A DNA stretch of 64,000 nt from JBQTGK01 sp052400665 (GTDB taxonomy: Bacteria; Bacteroidota; Bacteroidia; Bacteroidales; Marinifilaceae): the NCBI GenBank assembly GCA_052400665.1, contig JBQTGK010000012.1, one strand, 5' to 3'. The translations under genes were made by a program, and so were the position numbers. The notes below the pieces were generated by a model. It was not told the DNA's origin. It did no database searches and saw nothing but the letters and a program-made list of their open reading frames with translations. Below, piece after piece: positions 17,619 through 25,938 of the stretch (positions within the stretch are counted from its first letter, which is position 1; each line of letters opens with the position of its first letter).

Positions 17619-18920
17619 ATGATTTCAAAACCTCAATTTTTAATTGCTGCACCTTCTAGTAATAGTGGTAAAACAACAGTAACTCAAGGTTTACTACGAA
17701 TTTTAAGTAATAAAGGCTTTAAAGCACAAGCATTTAAGTGTGGTCCAGATTATTTAGATACAAAACATCATGAATGGGCATCGGGTAATGTTTCTATTAA
17801 TTTAGATACATTTATGAGCAGTGCAGAGCATGCAAAAAAACTATATAATTACTATTCTGAATCTAAAGATATTTCCATAGTTGAAGGAGTAATGGGACTT
17901 TTTGATGGGGCAAAAAAAATGAAAGGCAGCTCTGCCGAAATTGCTGAACTTCTCGATATTCCAGTAATTTTAGTTGTTAATGCAAAAGCAACTGCCTATT
18001 CGGTTGCTCCTCTTTTGTATGGCTTTAAGAACTTTTATAAAGGAATTAATCTTGTAGGTGTAGTTTTTAACTTTGTTGCCGGAGAATCTCATTACCAGTT
18101 CTTAAAAGACGCTTGTGCTGACGTAGGCGTTGAAGCTTTAGGATATGTTGCTAAGAACGAAGAAATAAGTTTGCCATCACGACATTTAGGACTGCAAATA
18201 TCTTCGCAAGACAAGTATGAAGAAAAAATTGAAAAAATAGCAAGTCATATTTTAAAAACGGTAGATATTGATCGCTTAATTGCGATTACCTCTAAAGAAC
18301 TAAATTATCCTGAAAAAGTTAAAAAAAATAAAAAAGGAAATTTACGAATTGCCGTTGCCAAAGATGAAGCTTTTAATTTTACATATTATGAAAATTTAAA
18401 GGCTCTCGAAAAATTGGGTGAAGTGCGCTATTTTTCTCCTATTCACGATAAGAAATTACCTGAAGCAGATTTGCTTTATCTGGCTGGAGGTTATCCGGAA
18501 TTGTATTTAAAGGAATTAAGTGAAAATACCGAATTAAAAGAAGAGATTCTACAATTTTGTAAAAATAAAGGAAAGGTATTGGCAGAATGCGGTGGAATGA
18601 TGTATTTGTGTGATCATATTATTGATAAGAATTCTAACAAATATCCAATGGTAGGTTTTTTAAAACAAAACACTACAATGGAAAATATGAAACTTCATTT
18701 AGGATATCGTAAGATTTTTATTAACAATAAAGTTTTATTTGGCCATGAATTTCATTACTCTAATATAGAAAAAGCTGAAATAATAAATAGTATTGGTGAG
18801 GTATTTTCGGCCAGAGATAAAAAACTAGATACTCTTATATTTAAAAAGAAGAATACCATTGCGTCGTATATTCATTTTTATGGAGGAGAAATCGATCTGA
18901 TAAAAGCACTATTTGACTAA
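17619..18920 (+). CDS. cbiA: cobyrinic acid a,c-diamide synthase
   Basis: The enzyme amidates the a and c side chains of cobyrinic acid using glutamine and ATP, in corrin biosynthesis or remodelling. The N-terminal P-loop-like domain shows FLIAAPSSNSGKTTVTQGLLR and FKCGPDYLDTKHH; the C-terminal class I amidotransferase domain has LAGGYPELYLKEL and the nucleophile region LAECGGMMYLCD. An open frame continues upstream to a TTG at 17559, but the family N-terminus fits the ATG at 17619 (MISKPQFLIAAP) and a promoter box falls between them. Length from this start is 433 aa. No other cobalamin genes are near; the stop overlaps the converging fructosamine kinase gene by 4 bases. Confidence 0.92.
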   Translation: MISKPQFLIAAPSSNSGKTTVTQGLLRILSNKGFKAQAFKCGPDYLDTKHHEWASGNVSINLDTFMSSAEHAKKLYNYYSESKDISIVEGVMGLFDGAKKMKGSSAEIAELLDIPVILVVNAKATAYSVAPLLYGFKNFYKGINLVGVVFNFVAGESHYQFLKDACADVGVEALGYVAKNEEISLPSRHLGLQISSQDKYEEKIEKIASHILKTVDIDRLIAITSKELNYPEKVKKNKKGNLRIAVAKDEAFNFTYYENLKALEKLGEVRYFSPIHDKKLPEADLLYLAGGYPELYLKELSENTELKEEILQFCKNKGKVLAECGGMMYLCDHIIDKNSNKYPMVGFLKQNTTMENMKLHLGYRKIFINNKVLFGHEFHYSNIEKAEIINSIGEVFSARDKKLDTLIFKKKNTIASYIHFYGGEIDLIKALFD

Positions 18921-19786
18921 TGGAGGTATGACCAAACTAAGCGAACTGCCTGCCCATAATAAGAATTTCCAAACATATTTAAATGATTAAGTACATGATA
19001 TAAGAAATATATATTTTCTCTGTAATCGTTCCCTTGTGGCAAGGGTTTATGCTTTGAATAAGAGTAATAAAAATCATTTGGAAAACCTCCAAATAGTTTT
19101 GTCATTGCCAATTCTACTTCTCTATGACCATAATAAACTGCAGGATCAATAAGTACTGGATTAGAATTTATATCACAAAGAAAATTACCACTCCATAAAT
19201 CGCCATGAATAAGAGTTGGTTTTTCTTCACTTCCTTCCAGTATTTCTTCTATTCTGCTTTCGAGTAAAAGAAAACCATTTTTTAGCTCATTGCCTGCAAA
19301 TCCATTTTTTTCGGCTAATTTGTATTGGTGTAAAAGTCGTTTATTGTAGTAAAAATCTGTCCAGTTTTCTGATTCACTGCCAATAGGAATATTAAGCTGA
19401 TTTGTTAAACCAATATAATTATCCTCTTTGAAACCAAACTTAAATGCTGTACGTGAATGTAAGTTAGAAAGTTGTTTTCCAAAACGATTATAGAAATCTG
19501 AATTTTTAGGACCTTGTTCGATATATTCAAGCAATAAGAAATGTTCATCAATCAATAAAACTTCTGGAACTCGAATACAATTTACCTTTTTAAGCTCTTT
19601 TAAACCATTAGCCTCTTTCTGAAAAAAATCTGGGAATTCGCAAGCTGTTTTAAGAAAATAAGAACTATTATCTTCAAAAATAAGCTGTTCTGTTTTAGCA
19701 ATAGATCCTCCTGAAACAGATTTGTAATTAATAATCTTCTTCCCTACCCAACTTTCTATTTTTCTTACAATCTCTGCTGCTATCAT
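18917..19786 (-). CDS. fructosamine/ketosamine 3-kinase family protein
   Basis: The 289 aa product belongs to the fructosamine kinase family (kinase-like fold). Signatures: SGGSIAKTEQLIFED near the N-terminus, LLLEYIEQGP hinge, catalytic loop LIHGDLWSGNFLCD, and metal-binding LIDPAVYYGHREVELAMTKLFGGF. It phosphorylates glycated lysines or ribulosamines so that they fall off proteins (deglycation repair). The ATG at 19784-19786 shares its A with the stop codon of the phosphatase gene upstream, so the two are translationally coupled. A phosphatase next to this kinase recurs in bacteria and may act in the same repair pathway. Confidence 0.92.
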   Translation of the reverse strand: MIAAEIVRKIESWVGKKIINYKSVSGGSIAKTEQLIFEDNSSYFLKTACEFPDFFQKEANGLKELKKVNCIRVPEVLLIDEHFLLLEYIEQGPKNSDFYNRFGKQLSNLHSRTAFKFGFKEDNYIGLTNQLNIPIGSESENWTDFYYNKRLLHQYKLAEKNGFAGNELKNGFLLLESRIEEILEGSEEKPTLIHGDLWSGNFLCDINSNPVLIDPAVYYGHREVELAMTKLFGGFPNDFYYSYSKHKPLPQGNDYRENIYFLYHVLNHLNMFGNSYYGQAVRLVWSYLH

Positions 19787-20259
19787 TAATTTATTTCTTT
19801 AAGCAATCCTTCGCATGCATCTTCTAAAATATCCAATACCAATTCAAAACCATCAGAACCACCATAGTATGGGTCAGGAACCGAATTGTGATTCCTAAAT
19901 TTGCTACAGTAATTAATCATGGGTTTAATTTTATTCAGTTCATACTCATTTTTTGCCATCGTTTCTAAATCAGCAATGTTTTGAGGATCCATTCCTATTA
20001 TTAAATCAAATTCATTAAAGTCTAATTCTGCATCAAATTTACGTGCGATACTTGTCAAGTTATAAGACCTTTTAGCTGCATGAACTCTCATTCTGGCATC
20101 GGCCTTTTCGCCGGTATGATAAGCTGCAGTCCCAGCCGAATCGCATTCTATTTTATGATTTAAGTTGTTTTTTTTAATATAATCATTCATTACAGCTTCG
20201 GCACTAGGCGAACGACAAATGTTTCCTAAACACACAAAAAGTAACTTCTTTTTTGTCAT
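19786..20259 (-). CDS. low-molecular-weight protein-tyrosine phosphatase
   Basis: The 157 aa enzyme begins MTKKKLLFVCLGNICRSPSAEA, containing the C-x5-R phosphate loop, and carries the general-acid Asp in VPDPYYGG. The frame stays open upstream to 20448, but that extension (63 codons) overlaps the zinc-ribbon gene and has no family similarity, so I take the ATG at 20259. Targets are unknown; besides phosphotyrosine, small sugar phosphates are possible given the adjacent fructosamine kinase. It starts 10 bases after the zinc-ribbon gene stop. Confidence 0.93.
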   Translation of the reverse strand: MTKKKLLFVCLGNICRSPSAEAVMNDYIKKNNLNHKIECDSAGTAAYHTGEKADARMRVHAAKRSYNLTSIARKFDAELDFNEFDLIIGMDPQNIADLETMAKNEYELNKIKPMINYCSKFRNHNSVPDPYYGGSDGFELVLDILEDACEGLLKEIN

Positions 20260-20269
20260 TAAATAAATT

Positions 20270-20479
20270 TTAGTTGGTAAAGAAATCGAAAATATTTCCA
20301 AGCTGACTGGTAGTAGCTTTATAAATTTCGGTATATGAACAACGCGTACAAGTAACAGTTGTAAATTTTTTATTTTGAACATCGAAAATTTTAGCAAATG
20401 CACCTCCTGTTGCCCGAAATTCATCTGTTTCGAATTGTTTATTGCCACATTTTGGACATATATATCCTGAACTACTCAT
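20270..20479 (-). CDS. small zinc-ribbon protein
   Basis: The 69 aa product has two Cys pairs in a zinc ribbon, YICPKCGN and VTCTRCSYTEIY, 35-40 residues apart. It matches small nucleic-acid-binding-type zinc-ribbon proteins. It is the first gene of a three-gene minus-strand set with the LMW phosphatase and fructosamine kinase (gap 10 bases, then a one-base overlap). Confidence 0.85.
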   Translation of the reverse strand: MSSSGYICPKCGNKQFETDEFRATGGAFAKIFDVQNKKFTTVTCTRCSYTEIYKATTSQLGNIFDFFTN

Positions 20480-20616
20480 ATTAATTATATTTTTTTATTG
20501 AATATATAAATAATTAATAAGAATATGGTTTTATGCACCTTTTAATCTGTCTTGTGAAATAACATTTTTTTAACAAATATTTTAAGAGGTCGATGTCTTG
20601 TTTAATTTTTTTTTCA

Positions 20617-20624
20617 TAAGTTTG
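20617..20624 (+). promoter_or_regulatory. -7 promoter element of the cys operon
   Basis: TAAGTTTG fits TAnnTTTG; a TTG occurs 16 bases upstream (20598-20600), closer than the usual 19-21. Transcription from about 20631 would include the whole cysteine leader ORF (20708-20797). Confidence 0.4.
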
Positions 20625-20707
20625 TTTTTATAAACTACTATATGAAAAGAAATTTTAAGTATAATAAAACATTTATCAATCATCGAAACTCTTCGGTTGA
20701 TATTATT

Positions 20708-20797
20708 ATGCTATCTTCTAAAATCTACTTTTCTAACTATCCCAAAATATCAGAATACAATAAGCAGGTCTGTTGTTGCTATTGTTGTTGCTGTTAA
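20708..20797 (+). CDS. cysteine leader peptide (upstream ORF of cysEK)
   Basis: A 29-codon ORF (start MLSSKIYFSNY) ends with the residues VCCCYCCCC directly before the TAA: codons TGT TGT TGC TAT TGT TGT TGC TGT. Seven Cys codons in the last eight is far from chance in AT-rich DNA and lies 96 bases before cysE, the committed enzyme of cysteine synthesis. A small hairpin (ATCAA/TTGAT plus CGAA/TTCG, 20675-20701) precedes the ORF. Behind it are TTGATA/TATCAA (20798-20819) with a U-rich tail and AGGGAAA/TTTTTCC (20834-20853). Cysteine shortage would stall ribosomes at the Cys run and could change these structures. The mechanism (transcriptional or translational) is inferred. Confidence 0.75.
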   Translation: MLSSKIYFSNYPKISEYNKQVCCCYCCCC

Positions 20798-20893
20798 TTG
20801 ATATTTCTAAATCTATCAAATAATTTAATTTATAGGGAAATAATATTTTTCCTGTAAAGCTGGGTGTAAATAAACGTATTAAACTATATACAA

Positions 20894-21733
20894 ATGAGTT
20901 ATCTGTCCAAAGTAATGGAAGAGTTACAATCTTCACGAACAAATTCAGATTATGATATGCCTTCGCGAGATTTGGCTCAAAAGTTTGTTGAACAATCGAT
21001 GAATTCTTTATTTCCGATAAGTGCACGGCGATCGAAAAGTAGTTGTGAACAAGAATCTTTATTGTATCAATTAGAGGCAACATTAAAACTACTTTTACTT
21101 CCGGTAAAAGATGAATTAAATGCACCTCTGGAAAAAGTTACCCATGATTTTATTAAGCAATTACCATCGGTATATCGTGCTTTACTAAAAGATGCTGAAG
21201 CAATACAAAGATTTGATCCTGCGGCTAAAAGTATAGGTGAAGTTATTATCGCATATCCAGGTTTTTATGCCATAATGGTTTATCGCCTAAGCCATGTCTT
21301 AAATCAACTTAAAGTACCTGTAATACCAAGGTTAATGAGTGAATACTCTCATACTAAGACAGGTATTGACATCCATCCGGGAGCAACAATTGGAGAATCT
21401 TTTTTTATAGATCATGGTACAGGTGTAGTGATAGGCCAAACCGCAATTATAAAAAATAATGTTAAAATATATCAGGGAGTTACTTTAGGAGCATTACAAG
21501 TAAAGAAAAGTCTTGCCAATATAAAAAGACATCCTACCGTTGAAGATAATGTTATTATTTATTCTGGAGCTACTATATTAGGTGGCAACACAATAATAGG
21601 TCGAAATAGTATTATTGGTGGTAATGTGTGGTTAACATCCAGTATCGATTCAAATAGTATTGTTTACCACACACATGAAATAAAGGTTCGAACTAATTTA
21701 GATGAAAGTAAAATAATAAATTTTCAAATATAA
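20894..21733 (+). CDS. cysE: serine O-acetyltransferase
   Basis: The 279 aa enzyme makes O-acetylserine from serine and acetyl-CoA. The helical N-terminal domain is followed by a left-handed beta-helix with hexapeptide repeats: GIDIHPGATIGESFFIDHGTGVVIGQTAIIKNNVKIYQGVTLGA, shown here only in part as HPGATIGESF and IDHGTGVVIG; the catalytic His lies in DHGTG. It resembles the EpsC/CysE long form of Bacteroidota. It is followed after 11 bases by cysK and preceded by the cysteine leader ORF, so the two enzymes of cysteine synthesis are probably controlled together by cysteine availability. Confidence 0.95.
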   Translation: MSYLSKVMEELQSSRTNSDYDMPSRDLAQKFVEQSMNSLFPISARRSKSSCEQESLLYQLEATLKLLLLPVKDELNAPLEKVTHDFIKQLPSVYRALLKDAEAIQRFDPAAKSIGEVIIAYPGFYAIMVYRLSHVLNQLKVPVIPRLMSEYSHTKTGIDIHPGATIGESFFIDHGTGVVIGQTAIIKNNVKIYQGVTLGALQVKKSLANIKRHPTVEDNVIIYSGATILGGNTIIGRNSIIGGNVWLTSSIDSNSIVYHTHEIKVRTNLDESKIINFQI

Positions 21734-21744
21734 AAAATTGCAAA

Positions 21745-22653
21745 ATGAAGTTAAACAGTATATTAGAAGGAATTGGAAATACTCCTGTTGTTAAACTTAA
21801 CAAAATTTTTAACAATGCAAATGTATGGATGAAATTAGAACGAGTTAATCCAGGAGGAAGTATAAAAGATCGTATTGCATTGGCAATGGTTGAAAAAGCA
21901 GAAAAAGAAGGTTTGTTAAAAAAAGGATCAGTAATAATTGAGCCAACATCAGGCAATACAGGAGTTGGTTTAGCTATGGTAGCTGCAGTAAAAGGCTATA
22001 AGATTATTCTGGTAATGCCCGAATCTATGTCGGTAGAACGAAGAAGTTTAATGGCTGCTTATGGCGCCGAATTTGTTCTAACACCACGTGAAAAAGGAAT
22101 GAAGGGAGCCATTGAAAAAGCTGAAGAATTAATAGACGAAAACAAAAACTCGTGGATGCCTTCACAGTTTGATAATGAAGCAAATGTAGATATTCACAGA
22201 ACAACTACTGCTCAGGAAATAATTAACGATTTTCCAAATGGAATTGATTACTTAATTACAGGAGTAGGTACTGGTGGACATATTAGTGGAGTAGCCGAGA
22301 TCTTAAAAAAGAAATTTCCAAATTTACAGGTTTTTGCTGTTGAACCAGAATCCTCGCCCGTTATTTCTGGGGGAAACCCAGGACCACATCCATTGCAGGG
22401 TATTGGTGCAGGTTTTATTCCCAAAAATTTAAATACAGAGCTATTAGATGGAAGCATACAGGTAAATAAAGAGGAAGCGTATGCTCAAGTTAAACAATTA
22501 GCTTTAAAAGAAGGTATTCTTGCAGGCATTTCTACCGGTGCATCCTTAGCTGCCGTATCGAAAAAGATAAATGAATTTGATTCTGATGCAACTATTTTAA
22601 CTTTTAATTATGATACTGGAGAACGATATTTGTCTGTAGAGGGATTATTCTAA
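21745..22653 (+). CDS. cysK: cysteine synthase A (O-acetylserine sulfhydrylase)
   Basis: The 302 aa fold-type II PLP enzyme converts O-acetylserine and sulfide to cysteine. Signatures: GNTPVVKLNKIF, the PLP lysine in NPGGSIKDRIAL, the substrate loop PTSGNTGVGLAM, the phosphate-binding GVGTGGHISG, and the C-terminal TGERYLS. The motif set fits CysK more than cystathionine beta-synthase, and the gene follows cysE by 11 bases. A terminator lies at 22679-22706. Confidence 0.95.
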   Translation: MKLNSILEGIGNTPVVKLNKIFNNANVWMKLERVNPGGSIKDRIALAMVEKAEKEGLLKKGSVIIEPTSGNTGVGLAMVAAVKGYKIILVMPESMSVERRSLMAAYGAEFVLTPREKGMKGAIEKAEELIDENKNSWMPSQFDNEANVDIHRTTTAQEIINDFPNGIDYLITGVGTGGHISGVAEILKKKFPNLQVFAVEPESSPVISGGNPGPHPLQGIGAGFIPKNLNTELLDGSIQVNKEEAYAQVKQLALKEGILAGISTGASLAAVSKKINEFDSDATILTFNYDTGERYLSVEGLF

Positions 22654-22678
22654 AAAATAATATATTGATATTTTATTG

Positions 22679-22706
22679 GGTTAGGCTTAAAAGTCTAACC
22701 TTTTTT
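22679..22706 (+). terminator. terminator of cysE-cysK
   Basis: Stem GGTTAG / CTAACC (22679-22684, 22695-22700), extended by further pairs inside, followed by six T residues (22701-22706). Confidence 0.8.
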
Positions 22707-22729
22707 ATTAATACAATTCAACAATTTCC

Positions 22730-25700
22730 TTAAAATTTTATTCCCAATAAGGTAATATCATCAAGTTGTTCTCTTCCATCCATCCAACTATGTAAAGTGT
22801 TTTCGAGCATTTGTTTTTGTATGTCAATTGGTTTTTTATGTACCTCCATTATTTTTTGTTTAAAACGTTTAGAAGTAAATCTTCTATCCTTTTCGCCACC
22901 AAACTGATCGGGATAACCATCGGTAAATAGATAAACCATATCATTGGGTTCTATTAAAATTTCTTGCTTAGTAAATTGTTTGTTGCCATTATGATAGATC
23001 CCTATTGGCATTCTATCTGCCTTTAAAACTTTTATCGAATTATCCCTAAGCAAAAGCAGGGAATTAAATGCTCCCGAAAACTCAAGCTCTTTAGTGATTG
23101 TATCAAATACGAAGAGAGACATATCCATACCATCACGCGAAGTTGAGTTTTTCTTTTCTTGACGCAAAGAAATAATTATATCTTGTTTTAACTGATTTAA
23201 AATTTGATCGGACTGTAAAATTTTCCGGTGCATAACAATTTCATTAAGCAATGTTACTCCCAACATACTCATAAAAGCACCAGGAACTCCATGTCCAGTA
23301 CAATCTGCCAATGCAACAACAAGTTTTGTGTCAACTTTAGTACTCCAATAAAAGTCACCACTTACAATATCTTTTGGCTTATTTATTAAAAAGCAATCGG
23401 ATATATTATTTTGTAGAAATTTTAAAGGTGGAATAATTGCAGTTTGAATTTGACTTGCATAACGGATACTATCGGTAATATCTTTGTTTTTAACTTTAAT
23501 TAAATCTCGTTGATTTTCGATTTCTTCTTTTTGTCTAACGATTTCCTTTGTCCTTGTATTCACTTTCTCTTCAAGAATTCTATTTGCAATTTTTAATTTT
23601 CTTTCTCTTAATTTAATATACCAAAATGTTGTTCCAATAAATAGTATTAACAAGCATATATAAAACCATGCTTGCTTATAAATAGGCGTTTTAACTAATA
23701 TACTTAATTTAAGTGGGCTTAAATTAAGAACCCCATCACCTGTTATAGCCTGAAGATTAAAATCAAAATTTCCATCGGTAATATTATGAAATACAACTTC
23801 AGTATCGGATGTAAACGAAGACCAATCGTTTTTATAACCTGTTAAACGATACCTATATTTTATTAATCTTGGATCTTTTAAGTGAACCCCTATGTAAGAA
23901 ATATTAATTTTATATCTGCCCGGATTCAATGAGATTCCATTTTTGAAATCAACTACCTTATCGTTAATTTCAACCGAATTTATACTCAGTTTTGCCGCTA
24001 AAGAAATTTTATTTTCAATTTCGGGTATAAAATTTAACACCCCTTGATTTGTTCCAAACCACAACTCTCCAGTATTAGATATACAAGATGCATTTCCATT
24101 AAACGCATAATTTTTACTCAAACCAATATCTTCCTGTAATGGCTTCATTAAATTATTATCAAGCTTAATTCGTGTTATTCCTCCACGATGAGTCACCCAT
24201 AAGCGATTATAATTATCTTTAAGAATTGAGTAACAATAATTTGTTAATAAGCCATTAGCTGTTGTATAATTTGTGATTGTATCCCCTATTTTATACAGGC
24301 CATTCCCTAATGTCCCTGCCCAAATTACACCTTTATTATCTTCGGTTACCGATTTTATGTTGATAAATGGGTTATCAGGAGCTATATTTAATTTACTAAT
24401 AGAATCATTTTTAATTTTCACCAAAGAACTACTTAGTGTTGATAAATAAGTATAACCATTAGAATCTATAAAAACATGATTTACACAATTATGGGGAAGT
24501 CCACCCTCGCTCATTGTATACCACTTTCTTTTATTGTTTGTTAAGTTAATAGAACATGCTCCTTTTTTCGTAGCAATCCAAAGAGTATTATTTTTACTGG
24601 TGATATAATTTATTGAATTTTCAAGAATTCCTTTTTTATTATGAAGGTGCGTAATCTTATTTTGTGATATATTTAAAGTATAAATACCATTTTTCTCTGT
24701 TCCAATCCATAATTCATCATTATTAATTTGATGTAGAGCCGTAATTTTATCGTTAGGAAGTCCATTGAGATCTCCATAAAATTTAATAGTATTATCTGAT
24801 TTTGATTTTCGAATTAAGCCAAGCTCGGTTCCAAACCAAATATATTTAAACCCAATGTAAACAGAACAAACAGAAGCTCCATATTTTATTTCGTCGAATT
24901 CATAATATCTGTAAGCGGGATCAATTAATTTTGAGAGTCCTTTCCCATATACACTAAACCAAATATTATTTTCGGAATCTTTATAAACTAATTTTACGTT
25001 GTCACAATTTAAACCATTTTTGCTACTATAATTCTCTTTTAAGGAATATGAATTTTGAGAATAACTTAAGCAATATACACCATGACCAAATGTAGCAACC
25101 CATAAATCAAGATTATTATCTTCAAAAACTGACTGAACTTTAGACAAATCGACTGAAATATTTTGTGCAATTGGCAACACCTGAAAACCTGACAAATTAA
25201 TTTCTAAATTGAAAATCCCCTTATTATCGCTAACAATAATATAATTTAGACTTCTTAAAGATTTAACTATTTTACTTATTCTTGTCGATGGTATTTTAGT
25301 AATTTTCCTAATAATTTCTATCTTATCAAGTTGATTAATCTTACAAAAATACAAACCATCTAAAGATCCAATAATTAGTTCATTATTATTTAAAAATTTA
25401 AACGAATATATAGGCAATGGATTTTTCTCAAATGAATAATACTTGATAAATAAGTTCTTATTTATTTGCACTAATCCATTCATTTGAGATGATAGCCAAA
25501 TATTTTCGGAATTATCTTTATCGATATTGGTTATGCTACTTTTCCCTTGTAATTCTGTTTTTATTGTTTTAAACGTGTCATTTTGATAAATACTTATGCT
25601 GCCATCCATATGCCCCAACCAAATATTATTTTCATCTTTAAAACTGCAGGTCACAAAGTTATTTGCGAGAGAATTTTTAGTAGTAAATGTTTTAAAATGA

Positions 25701-25909
25701 TTGCCATCAAATCTAGATATTCCATTACCTGTACCTATCCATAAAAAGCCATCATCATCTTGTTCAATAGCATAGATATAGTTTTGTGCTAAACCATTAT
25801 CTGCCGTATAGCAATCATATTTATAACTCTGAGCAACAATAGGATATGCAAATACCAGCAATAGCAAAAGACCGATAATATATTTTATTTTAGCATGAAA
25901 AATATTCAT
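22730..25909 (-). CDS. propeller sensor with SpoIIE-type PP2C phosphatase output
   Basis: The 1059 aa protein has a signal sequence (YIIGLLLLLVFAYPIVAQ), two seven-bladed Reg_prop propellers (repeated DDDGFLWIGTGNGISRFDG, NIWFSVYGKGLSKL, ELWIGTEKNGIYTL-type blades, about residues 25-635), a Y_Y_Y Ig-like domain (about 655-735), one membrane helix (about 745-767), a coiled coil (768-815) and a cytoplasmic SpoIIE phosphatase domain (about 830-1059). The phosphatase keeps metal-ligand motifs VSGDFYW, ALADCTGHGVPGAFMSM, LFTDGYPDQ and DDITLL. It would sense an envelope ligand and dephosphorylate a cytoplasmic partner, usually an anti-sigma antagonist; none is encoded nearby. It is the last gene of the surface operon, 29 bases after its histidine-kinase paralogue. 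Confidence 0.92.
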   Translation of the reverse strand: MNIFHAKIKYIIGLLLLLVFAYPIVAQSYKYDCYTADNGLAQNYIYAIEQDDDGFLWIGTGNGISRFDGNHFKTFTTKNSLANNFVTCSFKDENNIWLGHMDGSISIYQNDTFKTIKTELQGKSSITNIDKDNSENIWLSSQMNGLVQINKNLFIKYYSFEKNPLPIYSFKFLNNNELIIGSLDGLYFCKINQLDKIEIIRKITKIPSTRISKIVKSLRSLNYIIVSDNKGIFNLEINLSGFQVLPIAQNISVDLSKVQSVFEDNNLDLWVATFGHGVYCLSYSQNSYSLKENYSSKNGLNCDNVKLVYKDSENNIWFSVYGKGLSKLIDPAYRYYEFDEIKYGASVCSVYIGFKYIWFGTELGLIRKSKSDNTIKFYGDLNGLPNDKITALHQINNDELWIGTEKNGIYTLNISQNKITHLHNKKGILENSINYITSKNNTLWIATKKGACSINLTNNKRKWYTMSEGGLPHNCVNHVFIDSNGYTYLSTLSSSLVKIKNDSISKLNIAPDNPFINIKSVTEDNKGVIWAGTLGNGLYKIGDTITNYTTANGLLTNYCYSILKDNYNRLWVTHRGGITRIKLDNNLMKPLQEDIGLSKNYAFNGNASCISNTGELWFGTNQGVLNFIPEIENKISLAAKLSINSVEINDKVVDFKNGISLNPGRYKINISYIGVHLKDPRLIKYRYRLTGYKNDWSSFTSDTEVVFHNITDGNFDFNLQAITGDGVLNLSPLKLSILVKTPIYKQAWFYICLLILFIGTTFWYIKLRERKLKIANRILEEKVNTRTKEIVRQKEEIENQRDLIKVKNKDITDSIRYASQIQTAIIPPLKFLQNNISDCFLINKPKDIVSGDFYWSTKVDTKLVVALADCTGHGVPGAFMSMLGVTLLNEIVMHRKILQSDQILNQLKQDIIISLRQEKKNSTSRDGMDMSLFVFDTITKELEFSGAFNSLLLLRDNSIKVLKADRMPIGIYHNGNKQFTKQEILIEPNDMVYLFTDGYPDQFGGEKDRRFTSKRFKQKIMEVHKKPIDIQKQMLENTLHSWMDGREQLDDITLLGIKF

Positions 25910-25938
25910 TAATATAGGCTTTACTGTAATTATTTTAA

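Noticed and set aside
19786..20448. Extended start for the LMW phosphatase (220 codons)
   Set aside because: The extra 63 codons overlap the zinc-ribbon gene out of frame and the family N-terminus begins at the ATG at 20259.
20733..21125. 130-codon minus-strand ORF before and across the cysE start
   Set aside because: It is antisense to cysE and to the cysteine leader; its Asn-rich stretch is just the complement frame of the Cys codons.
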